From the NCBI GenBank assembly GCA_964545345.1, contig CAZJFE010000014.1:1-18528 (forward strand): a DNA stretch of 18,528 nt. The letters are read 5' to 3'. Under the pieces are notes generated by a model. The model was not told the origin of the DNA, ran no database searches, and was given only the letters and a program-made list of their open reading frames with translations. Origin of the DNA: JAUSKF01 sp964545345. Lineage in GTDB: Bacteria; Patescibacteriota; Minisyncoccia; UBA6257; WO2-44-18. The translations under genes and the position numbers were made by a program. Every line of letters starts with the position of its first letter. The first letter of the stretch is position 1. Positions 1 through 5,943 of this stretch are shown piece by piece.

Positions 1-2
1 GA

Positions 3-524
3 ACAGGATTTGAATTCGTTAACGAAACCGTCGGTGGTTCCGTTCCAAAGGAATTTATTAAACCAACTGAAAAAGGCGTGGAAGAAGCAATGGCGCGAGG
101 TATCGTGGCCGGCTTTCCGATGATTGATATTAAAGTAACGGTTTATGATGGCTCTTTCCATGAGGTAGACTCTTCGGAATCCGCTTTCAAAATCGCCGGT
201 TCAATGGCTTTCCAGGAAGGCGCCAAGAAAGCCAAGCCGATTCTGCTTGAGCCGATCATGAAGGTGCAAGTCTTGGCCCCGGATAATTATTTGGGTGATG
301 TCACCGGAGACTTAAGTTCCAAGCGTGGTCAGATCAACGAAATGAGCGACCGTCTTGGCGGTATTAAGGTGGTGGACGCTAAAGTGCCGCTATCGGAAAT
401 GTTCGGTTACGCCACCAAGCTCCGCTCTATGACCCAGGGTCGCGGAAACTTCACAATGGAATTCTCCAGTTACGAAGAAACACCGGCCAGCGTGGCGGCA
501 TTAATTAAGGAAGGAAAGAAGTAG
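3..524 (+). CDS. fusA: Elongation factor G, C-terminal part (5' truncated by window edge)
   Basis: The frame is open from the first bases of the window and ends at TAG 522-524, giving about 173 residues. EF-G is the ribosomal GTPase that drives translocation of tRNA and mRNA. The visible part covers the end of domain IV (GFEFVNETVGGSVPKEFI, then ARGIVAGFPMIDIKVTVYDG) and domain V, which begins near LLEPIMKVQVLAP and includes YLGDVTGDLSSKRGQI and the terminal MTQGRGNFTMEFSSYEE. These are strongly conserved EF-G signatures and the C terminus looks complete. The GTPase domain and the start lie upstream of the window. In most bacteria tuf follows fusA directly; here tuf begins 7.4 kb later, with unrelated genes between. 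Confidence 0.97.
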   Translation, partial: TGFEFVNETVGGSVPKEFIKPTEKGVEEAMARGIVAGFPMIDIKVTVYDGSFHEVDSSESAFKIAGSMAFQEGAKKAKPILLEPIMKVQVLAPDNYLGDVTGDLSSKRGQINEMSDRLGGIKVVDAKVPLSEMFGYATKLRSMTQGRGNFTMEFSSYEETPASVAALIKEGKK

Positions 525-530
525 CGCTCG

Positions 531-673
531 GTCTTTGCGTAAGTTCCTCTCTCGACCTTCGACGGCCGAAACGCGCTCATTTCACGATATTTTCCCGGCC
601 CTAAAGGGTCCCCGAAAAAATCTCTATTCGCGCGGGGCTACGTCTCGGAATCTCGTTCGGAATTACGCAAAAA
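531..673. repeat. Long imperfect inverted repeat (about 143 nt fold-back) downstream of fusA
   Basis: The outer arms are 531-547 (core TTGCGTAAGTTCC, 535-547) and 659-673 (core GGAATTACGCAA, 659-670), which are reverse complements apart from one bulged base and one mismatch near the end. Pairing continues inward in register: 553-555/653-655, 558-560/648-650, 561-563/642-644, 572-576/630-634 (CGCGC/GCGCG), 586-593/615-622, and an apical stem GGCCC-TAAA-GGGTC at 597-610. The whole segment can therefore fold as one long interrupted hairpin. No T-run follows, so it is not a simple intrinsic terminator. It could be a structured RNA, a MITE-like element with terminal inverted repeats, or a processing site at the end of the fusA transcript. 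I found no second copy in the window. Confidence 0.6.
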
Positions 674-719
674 CCTCGCCTGAATTATTTGAAATCCAAC
701 AAAATCATCGACTGTAGTG

Positions 720-725
720 TATAAT
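720..725 (+). promoter_or_regulatory. Possible -10 box (TATAAT) for the 732-1501 gene pair
   Basis: A perfect TATAAT lies at 720-725 with no convincing -35 at 17 nt spacing (TTGAAA at 689-694 is too far upstream). The ATG at 732 is only 6 nt downstream, about where transcription should start, and no SD is visible. If the box is active, the mRNA would be leaderless or nearly so. Confidence 0.4.
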
Positions 726-731
726 CAAAGT

Positions 732-1220
732 ATGAAAGAGAAATTTGAACCTTCAGCTGAAATCTCTAAAACCGAATTCGAAAAAAATCTTGACGCGTTA
801 GAAGCACAAGAAAAGTCTTTGGAAAATCAGGAGAAAAAACTTTCTATACCGCCTGCCAAAAAGCGTGGTTTTTGGAGTTTGAGTCCCCAAATCAGCAAAG
901 ACTACCTGTTGGTTTTTGCAATGGGCTCAGTTAGCCTATTCGGAGTCCAGGAAATCCATAAGGCTCAGGCAAAGTGGCGAGAGACGCAAACAGAGGAAGG
1001 ATTCACCCGAATTCAACAGCCATCTCAATATTCTCCCGCTAAGGAAGATTTAGAGAGATCCCTGCCTAATCCGTTGCATTCGAGAGAGTATGCCCCGACC
1101 GCCGAAGATTTAAACAAGTCTCTTCCTAACCCGCTAAATCCTAAAGAAAAAATATGGCAACCCGGCGGCGATTTGGATAAACAACTAGAGAAAGCTGCTA
1201 AAAGTGCTGAGAAAAAATAA
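732..1220 (+). CDS. Single-TM protein with C-terminal 20-residue tandem repeats, function unknown
   Basis: 162 residues from the ATG at 732. A GTG at 717 would add five residues but lies upstream of the TATAAT box, so I prefer the ATG. I do not recognise the protein. Residues 1-45 are charged and probably coiled coil (EKNLDALEAQEKSLENQEKK). A single hydrophobic segment covers about 58-73 (YLLVFAMGSVSLFGV). The C-terminal region has two adjacent 20-residue repeats at 100-119 and 120-139 sharing the pattern (S/T)xxEDLxxSLPNPL, then a decayed third copy (GGDLDKQL, 147-152) and a Lys-rich tail. It is likely a membrane-anchored protein with the repeats on one side. The next gene starts 2 nt after its stop, so the two are probably co-transcribed and coupled. 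Confidence 0.75.
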   Translation: MKEKFEPSAEISKTEFEKNLDALEAQEKSLENQEKKLSIPPAKKRGFWSLSPQISKDYLLVFAMGSVSLFGVQEIHKAQAKWRETQTEEGFTRIQQPSQYSPAKEDLERSLPNPLHSREYAPTAEDLNKSLPNPLNPKEKIWQPGGDLDKQLEKAAKSAEKK

Positions 1221-1222
1221 AG

Positions 1223-1501
1223 ATGTTTAAAGAACTATTGATCCGTGAGCTAAGCCTGCAGAATCTTTCTGCTGATGAGCAAAACAAAATCTTACAGGGC
1301 TTATTAGAAAATATAGTTAGGAAATTAAGAATTTTGGTTGTAGAAAATCTTGGTGAAAAAGATAAGCAAGAATTTGATCGCCTGCAAGATTCTAAAGATA
1401 CCGAAAAGCTAGAAGAATTCATGAAAGCCAAAGCGACAAAAGAACTATCGGATCAAGCAGTGAAATCTGTCATTGAAGAATTCAAGAATCTCAGAAGATA
1501 A
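1223..1501 (+). CDS. Small helical protein, possibly DUF5663-like
   Basis: 92 residues, almost entirely predicted helix, rich in Leu, Glu and Lys, with no membrane segment, signal peptide or Cys. The pattern LSADEQNKILQGLLENIVRK, then EKDKQEFDRL, then a helix ending in VIEEFKNLRR, recalls short proteins common in Patescibacteria and filed as DUF5663. That match is from memory of the length and pattern, not a search. It begins 2 nt after the upstream stop with no SD, so translation by coupling is likely. Composition is A+T-rich: by hand count 17 of 60 bases are G or C at 1321-1380. The stop codon lies inside the terminator hairpin that follows. Confidence 0.75.
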   Translation: MFKELLIRELSLQNLSADEQNKILQGLLENIVRKLRILVVENLGEKDKQEFDRLQDSKDTEKLEEFMKAKATKELSDQAVKSVIEEFKNLRR

Positions 1502-1530
1502 GTCCCCGCCCAGCGGGGACTTATCTTTTT
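1495..1530 (+). terminator. Intrinsic terminator with 15-bp stem overlapping the stop codon
   Basis: The arms 1495-1509 and 1513-1527 are perfectly complementary (AAGATAAGTCCCCGC pairs with GCGGGGACTTATCTT) around a three-base loop, CCA. The 3' arm runs into TCTTTTT. The TAA stop at 1499-1501 is inside the 5' arm. The symmetry would allow termination in both directions. Confidence 0.88.
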
Positions 1531-1573
1531 ACAAAAAATGTTTTAAACTATTCTTGGTTTTTTCACATAGGAG
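1528..1573 (+). promoter_or_regulatory. Weak promoter candidate and SD for the six-TM gene
   Basis: After the terminator comes TTTACA (1528-1533), a 15-nt spacer and TATTCT (1549-1554), a poor sigma70-like pair. The segment AAAAAATGTTTTAAACTATT resembles the regions upstream of the genes at 2626 and 4728. AGGAG at 1569-1573 is a clear SD 6 nt before the ATG at 1580. Confidence 0.4.
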
Positions 1574-1579
1574 AAAGAG

Positions 1580-2533
1580 ATGAAGTTCGCTCGGTTGTTC
1601 CTGGTTGGAATCATGCTGGTTGTTGCCGGTGTTGACGCTTGGTTAATCTATCGAGCAGTTCCCAGTGACCGATTCGGCTTAGCAAATATGCTCTGGATTC
1701 TCACAGGCCCGCTGGTCGCGACCGCGCTCTGTGTCTTGGTTTTCTCGTATACGAAAGTTGATCGCCAGAACGGACAGTTGGTTCTAGATAGAAACAGTTT
1801 GTACGTTAAGCTGGTGGGCGGTTGGTGGAGCGACAAAAAGAATCCCTGGCCGGGTGAGCAAATCAGTATTTGTGCTCTCTTTTGGGCCAGCGTGGTACCG
1901 ATCGGCAGTATTATGTTGCTGGCTTGGGCCATCTTGGGCGCCGTTCCATACGGTATCGCTCACCTAGTCATGAATCCCCCCTCTCTCAGTGATGGCATCT
2001 CGGCCCCGAACGCTGAAACCTGGACAATGCTAGGATTGTCAATCGGCAGCCTTGTTCTCTTTGTAATCGCGCTATTAGGATCGGTCGCGCTACTGGATCA
2101 ATTCAAGAGAAAAACTATCGGCCTCTTGGCTGCGATCCTCACCTTTTTTCTTGGAGCCCTCGTCGTTATTTCCGGAGTGGTTATCGGAAGTCTTGTAGGG
2201 GACAAACACCTCCCGCTAAAGGAAGCGGCCCTGATGTACTGGGATGGATTCAAGGTGTATGCGCCATGGGTATTGCTCTGGGTTGCCGTCGGTTTGGTCA
2301 GCATTGCTGCCGCGGTCGGAATCATCGCTCTGATTGTGGTAAGCGTGCAAGCCCTGCGGAAAACGGTTGTTGGAGAACTGGCGATCGGAATGTGGCAGGC
2401 CTTCAAGGATAAGGCCTGCCCGATCGTGAAGATCTCCGGCGCGATGAATGTGGTGGTTGAAGAAACGCCGACAGAAACCCCGACGGAACCGACTGAACCA
2501 CCGGCAGACCCCGTAGAACCGGCAAAGTCGTAA
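1580..2533 (+). CDS. Six-TM membrane protein with acidic Pro/Thr tail, function unknown
   Basis: 317 residues; the ATG is fixed by the SD AGGAG at 1569-1573. Hydrophobic segments lie at about 5-25, 37-57, 97-122, 148-172, 179-205 and 229-256. A soluble stretch at 58-96 carries GGWWSDKKNPWPGEQ, and the third TM opens with ISICALFW. After the last TM comes WQAFKDKACPIVKI (272-285) and a tail of repeated Pro-Thr-Glu (295-317). I do not recognise a named family. The AxKxKxCPxV motif after a membrane bundle is a pattern I associate with uncharacterised phage and CPR membrane proteins; this is from memory. The gene stands alone between two terminators. The C-terminal tail is low complexity and probably cytoplasmic or extended. 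Confidence 0.8.
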   Translation: MKFARLFLVGIMLVVAGVDAWLIYRAVPSDRFGLANMLWILTGPLVATALCVLVFSYTKVDRQNGQLVLDRNSLYVKLVGGWWSDKKNPWPGEQISICALFWASVVPIGSIMLLAWAILGAVPYGIAHLVMNPPSLSDGISAPNAETWTMLGLSIGSLVLFVIALLGSVALLDQFKRKTIGLLAAILTFFLGALVVISGVVIGSLVGDKHLPLKEAALMYWDGFKVYAPWVLLWVAVGLVSIAAAVGIIALIVVSVQALRKTVVGELAIGMWQAFKDKACPIVKISGAMNVVVEETPTETPTEPTEPPADPVEPAKS

Positions 2534-2545
2534 GCTATTAGTCAC

Positions 2546-2573
2546 AAGCCCTCGTTCAGCGAGGGCTTTTTTT
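2546..2573 (+). terminator. Intrinsic terminator after the six-TM gene
   Basis: AGCCCTCG (2547-2554) pairs with CGAGGGCT (2560-2567) around TTCAG, with an extra A-T pair below, and leads into a run of seven T (2567-2573). The apex reads GTTCAGC, close to the GCTNAGC-type apex of several other terminators in this stretch. Confidence 0.9.
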
Positions 2574-2588
2574 ATTCCAAAAAAGTGT

Positions 2589-2620
2589 TAGTATGTGCTT
2601 GGTTATTTAAAATAGCGAGG
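2589..2620 (+). promoter_or_regulatory. Promoter candidate (TAGTAT) and GAGG SD for the MetE-like gene
   Basis: TAGTAT at 2589-2594 follows AAAAAAGTGT; no good -35 is seen, as the expected position falls in the T-run of the preceding terminator. CGAGG at 2616-2620 is a modest SD 5 nt before the ATG at 2626. Confidence 0.4.
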
Positions 2621-2625
2621 CATAA

Positions 2626-4638
2626 ATGAAAGTTGCAGTAGTTGGACGCTGGAATCGCCATTCGTCGTCACGGCAGGAAACTAAGCAACTTTGGAAGCTA
2701 AGAAATCTTTACGAAAAAGGTAAGGCGGACATTACTGAAGTTTTGAGCGCCGAACATCTGGTCACTAAGCGAATTCTCAATGAGCTGGAAGAAGCTGGCG
2801 CTGATATTTTGTCGGATGCCGGTATCGGCCAGGACTCAGTCTACGATCACGCCCGCGATTTTGACGGTTGCGTCGGCTTTTCAACGCTGACCAGAATCCC
2901 CGAAACCAATCATTTCCATCGTCAGCCGGAAATTAAGGACCCATTGGACACGAAGCGACCGACTTCGGCTTACTATGACCTCAACAACGCCCGAGCTGTC
3001 ACGAAAAAGCCGCTAATGGTTTGTTTTCCCGGGCCTTATTCGTTGGCGAAGCAGACCAAAACGGAAAAACCGCTGGAAGAAACAACGATGGCCTACGCGA
3101 AAGTTCTGAACACCAGGATTAAGCAAGCGATCCTCAACGGAGCGGCTTGGGTCAGGATTGAAGAGCCGCAAATCGCCGGAGCGCACTATGACTGGAGCGA
3201 GTTTTATGGGGCGCACAAGGTGATGATGGATGGAGTGGATAAATCAAAGGTCATTCTCGCGGTTTGGTTTGCCGCGCTCCATCCCGGATACCTGAAAGCT
3301 CCGGAGTTTGAAAACTTTTGGCTGGATTTTGTGGATTCCGAAAAAAACTTTGAGAATCTGCAATATCTTCCGAAAGGGAAAAAGCTGTTCGCGGGAATTA
3401 TGAACGCCCGCCAGCCGTATCTGGAGACCGACGACGAACTTGCTCACAAACTCAACAAAATTGAGAAATATGTTGACCGGGAAAATATTTTCCTCTGCGC
3501 GAACACTGACCTTCATTTTCTTCCTTGGGACGACGCGATCGCGAAAGTGAAACGGCTAGTAGAATTTCGGGATCACCTTGAAGATATAACCTTCGCCGCG
3601 CCGGCCAAAGTGGCGACGCGGGAAACTTCAAAAATCTGGCGGCCGAAACTGATTTTTCCGACTTCCACCGTTGGTAGCTTCCCTCAACCGGAAGACCTGC
3701 GTAAAGCCAGAGCGAAAGTTCGTAAAGTGGAGATGTATCCGGAAGATTGCGAAGAAATTGCCATTGAGCACACCCGGAGATGGATTGAAATTCAAGACAA
3801 ATTGGATATCACCGTCCCGGTAGATGGAGAATTCCGCCGCGAGGACATGGCAGTCTACTTCGGTGTTGGATTCGGTGGAAAGCTAGGCGACTTTGTTCCT
3901 TCATATGAAAACCGGCGCTATCGTCCGGTGATCTATCAAGATCGGGTTTTCCGCTCCCATGATATTACAGTTAGTGAATTCTGTTGCGCGCAGGCAAGAG
4001 CCGGGAATCGTCCGGTAAAAGCAACAATTACCGGTCCGGCCACGCTGGCGGATTGGGGATTGCTGAAAAATGCTTATTATTTGCAGAACCCTCACGAGTT
4101 CCGGATGGATCTGGCGAGGGAACTGAATCACGAAATCGGCGATCTGATGAAAACCGGACTCCTGAAAATCCTTCAGGTGGACGAGCCGGCGCTGACAACC
4201 AAGAAAAAGAATTTGGACATTGACCTGGAAGCGATCGCCGAAACGGTTCGCGGCTACGAAGATAAAGTTTATCTGATCCTGCACATCTGCTACTCCACGA
4301 TGGAAGCGCTGGAGCAGGCCTGGCCGAAAATCATTAAGTTGCCTTTCCATCAAATTCATATGGAAACTGCCAACCGGAACTATGAACTGCTGGAGATCGT
4401 TGAACGCCACGGCTTCGGCGGAAAAGATATCGGTCTGGGAGTGCTGGACGTGCACACCGACAGGATTGAAACCGTTGAAGAAATTTTGAAGGGCGTGGAA
4501 CGAGCCAGGAAATACTTCACTCCTGAACAGATCTGGCTAACTCCCGACTGCGGTCTGAAAGAGCGCAGCGAAGAGGTTTCTAAAGCCAAATTGAAAGTGA
4601 TGGCGGACGCCGCCAAGATTTTGAGAGGAAAGGAATAA
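2626..4638 (+). CDS. metE: Cobalamin-independent methionine synthase (MetE-like), two-barrel protein
   Basis: 670 residues against about 750 for E. coli MetE. MetE transfers a methyl group from methyl-tetrahydropteroyl-glutamate to homocysteine. The C-terminal half (about 345-670) opens with TSTVGSFPQPEDLRKAR and carries VDGEFRREDM (400-409), TGPATLADW (469-477) and QVDEPAL (517-523). The zinc and homocysteine ligands are all present: H553 and C555 in LHICYS, E580 in HMETANRN, C642 in TPDCGLKER. The N-terminal half (1-335) is a diverged second barrel with RIEEPQI and CANTDLHFLP in place of the metal site, as in MetE domain 1. Some relatives use other methyl donors, so the donor is open. The gene is monocistronic between two terminators. 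A methionine synthase is unusual for CPR bacteria, which mostly lack amino acid synthesis; no partner methylene-THF reductase is visible here. Confidence 0.88.
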   Translation: MKVAVVGRWNRHSSSRQETKQLWKLRNLYEKGKADITEVLSAEHLVTKRILNELEEAGADILSDAGIGQDSVYDHARDFDGCVGFSTLTRIPETNHFHRQPEIKDPLDTKRPTSAYYDLNNARAVTKKPLMVCFPGPYSLAKQTKTEKPLEETTMAYAKVLNTRIKQAILNGAAWVRIEEPQIAGAHYDWSEFYGAHKVMMDGVDKSKVILAVWFAALHPGYLKAPEFENFWLDFVDSEKNFENLQYLPKGKKLFAGIMNARQPYLETDDELAHKLNKIEKYVDRENIFLCANTDLHFLPWDDAIAKVKRLVEFRDHLEDITFAAPAKVATRETSKIWRPKLIFPTSTVGSFPQPEDLRKARAKVRKVEMYPEDCEEIAIEHTRRWIEIQDKLDITVPVDGEFRREDMAVYFGVGFGGKLGDFVPSYENRRYRPVIYQDRVFRSHDITVSEFCCAQARAGNRPVKATITGPATLADWGLLKNAYYLQNPHEFRMDLARELNHEIGDLMKTGLLKILQVDEPALTTKKKNLDIDLEAIAETVRGYEDKVYLILHICYSTMEALEQAWPKIIKLPFHQIHMETANRNYELLEIVERHGFGGKDIGLGVLDVHTDRIETVEEILKGVERARKYFTPEQIWLTPDCGLKERSEEVSKAKLKVMADAAKILRGKE

Positions 4639-4641
4639 TTC

Positions 4642-4669
4642 AAAAGCCCCGCAGTAGGGGGCTTTTTTT
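4642..4669 (+). terminator. Intrinsic terminator after metE-like gene
   Basis: AAAAGCCCC (4642-4650) pairs with GGGGCTTTT (4658-4666) around GCAGTAG, continuing into a seven-T run (4663-4669). It starts three bases after the stop codon. Confidence 0.9.
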
Positions 4670-4685
4670 ATTTCTAAAAATGTTC

Positions 4686-4721
4686 TATTATATCGGCAGT
4701 TAATCGTTCCTTGAAAAGGAG
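4686..4721 (+). promoter_or_regulatory. -10 candidate (TATTAT) and strong SD for the zinc-knuckle membrane gene
   Basis: TATTAT at 4686-4691 follows AAAAATGTTC, again like the regions upstream of 1580 and 2626. AAGGAG at 4716-4721 is a strong SD 6 nt before the ATG at 4728. Confidence 0.45.
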
Positions 4722-4727
4722 AAGCGG

Positions 4728-5819
4728 ATGCTCATCGCTCTGATCTTCTGTATCGCCGCGGCATTCCTAATCTATGCAGTTCACAAGAAGTGCGAACAGC
4801 TTGGATGGTGGCGGACCATAGAAAATCACCTAGAGATTTGCGAATTCGCCGAAAAGTACTACTGTCCGGATTGTGGCGGTAAAGACAAAAATCAGATTGG
4901 CGCACAGATCGGTAAGTATGCTGATACCAATAATACGTCTAGAGATAATCTTTGTGTCGCATGCAGAAAACAAGCGGACTACGTCAGAAGATACTGCTAT
5001 GACTGCGCCTACACAAAGAATATCTGCGCATATTGTGGCACCTCACTGATCAGCCGACTAAAGGTTGAACTTTCGAACAAGGCAGTAACCATAGCTGGAT
5101 TTATTGCGGTAGTCGCTTTGTTCGCAATGGGGATAGTCGTTGTTGTGAACGTCGGCACGACGTTTGATTGGCTCTGGAATAATTTCTTGATCGCCAGAAT
5201 TTTTATGTGCACGGCTGGCTACCTGTTCGTTGCCTGCGTTGCTTTCCTAATCATTTACGGATTCCCGAAATTCGCGGGGGATGCGTTGTGGAATGGAAAG
5301 TGGGGCGCCAGCGATCGCAATATTTTCAAAGATTTTCTGCGCGAAGTCATGCTATATCTACCCGGAGGATGGAAACACCGGGACAAGATAGTCCAGCGCT
5401 TGGCGCGTTACGAACTGGCACGAGAACGAGAACTAAACGAAAACCCCCAAAATGCATCAAATTTTTCATGGTGGCAAGAGTTACCCGGCTGGATAAAAGG
5501 AAAGTACAGAATCTGGAACGCGAGGACAGTTCTTGCCGAAGTAGATTACGCGCACATGGCGGAAAAAGATCTGCGCGGCGAAAACTTCCGAAGCCCAATC
5601 TGTTTTTGGATAGAGTGCGTACTGCTTCCGCTTTTCTGGCCGGTCCCGCTGGCTCTTTTCCTGCTTATTTTCGTGATAGGCATACCAATAGCCTTCGTAG
5701 AAGCGGGCTTGAATATCCAGCCATACGGCTGGACCAAATGGCTATTCTGGTGGGAGGAAGATTTTGAAAGTAAAGTAAGCCGTCGCTCAACGATGCCCAT
5801 TCACCAGCCCCTGAAATAA
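4728..5819 (+). CDS. Membrane protein with four CxxC zinc knuckles, function unknown
   Basis: 363 residues; the start is fixed by SD AAGGAG. Residues 2-18 form an N-terminal TM or anchor. A soluble domain follows with four CxxC pairs: C46/C49 (CPDCGG), C76/C79 (CVAC), C90/C93 (CYDC) and C100/C103 (CAYCG), enough for two four-Cys zinc sites. Next come TMs at about 117-143 and 154-178, a basic amphipathic stretch (180-290) rich in Arg, Lys and Trp, and a long hydrophobic region at 291-326 that opens with SPICFWIE. The tail is Trp-rich (GWTKWLFWWEEDF). I do not recognise a named family. Zinc-ribbon plus TM layouts are often sensory or protein-binding, but that is inference. The last four codons and the stop overlap the terminator stem. 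It is monocistronic. Confidence 0.8.
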   Translation: MLIALIFCIAAAFLIYAVHKKCEQLGWWRTIENHLEICEFAEKYYCPDCGGKDKNQIGAQIGKYADTNNTSRDNLCVACRKQADYVRRYCYDCAYTKNICAYCGTSLISRLKVELSNKAVTIAGFIAVVALFAMGIVVVVNVGTTFDWLWNNFLIARIFMCTAGYLFVACVAFLIIYGFPKFAGDALWNGKWGASDRNIFKDFLREVMLYLPGGWKHRDKIVQRLARYELARERELNENPQNASNFSWWQELPGWIKGKYRIWNARTVLAEVDYAHMAEKDLRGENFRSPICFWIECVLLPLFWPVPLALFLLIFVIGIPIAFVEAGLNIQPYGWTKWLFWWEEDFESKVSRRSTMPIHQPLK

Positions 5820-5831
5820 GGGGCTTCTTTT
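5806..5831 (+). terminator. Intrinsic terminator overlapping the end of the zinc-knuckle gene
   Basis: AGCCCCT (5806-5812) pairs with AGGGGCT (5819-5825) around GAAATA, followed by TCTTTTT. The TAA stop at 5817-5819 sits at the loop and 3' arm, so the coding end and the terminator share sequence. Confidence 0.85.
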
Positions 5832-5844
5832 TACCTTTTCGCAT

Positions 5845-5874
5845 TTGACATTTATGCCATTTCCATGCTATAAT
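5845..5874 (+). promoter_or_regulatory. Strong sigma70-type promoter of the RNA ligase gene
   Basis: A perfect TTGACA (5845-5850), an 18-nt spacer and a perfect TATAAT (5869-5874) preceded by TGC (5866-5868), an extended -10. Transcription should start near 5881. This is one of the best promoters in the window. Confidence 0.9.
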
Positions 5875-5875
5875 T

Positions 5876-5899
5876 ACCCACGTAAAAACGTGGGTTTTT
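5876..5899 (+). promoter_or_regulatory. 8-bp palindrome plus T-run straddling the expected transcription start
   Basis: ACCCACGT (5876-5883), AAAA, ACGTGGGT (5888-5895) and then TTTT form a perfect hairpin resembling a terminator. It begins 1 nt after the -10 box, so a transcript starting near 5881 would hold only part of the 5' arm. It may be an operator for a repressor, or a terminator for read-through from upstream. Confidence 0.55.
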
Positions 5900-5943
5900 A
5901 TTAGCACATTTAACAACAAAATTCCTTTAACAGGGAGGCAAAA

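Noticed and set aside
535..717. 60-codon ORF starting with TTG after fusA
   Set aside because: It lies within the long inverted repeat, has no SD, an unusual start and a composition unlike a protein (many Arg, Ser and Pro, no hydrophobic pattern). The repeat structure explains the sequence better.
3984..4223. 79-codon ORF in another frame inside the MetE-like gene, and several long antisense ORFs (for example 3901-4455)
   Set aside because: All lie within a convincing gene with intact catalytic motifs. They are by-products of codon bias and have no start signals.
5207..5767. 186-codon ORF in another frame of the four-CxxC membrane gene, as a sign of a frameshift
   Set aside because: The main frame is continuous from a good SD to the terminator with a sensible TM pattern; the alternative frame is Arg-rich and without pattern.
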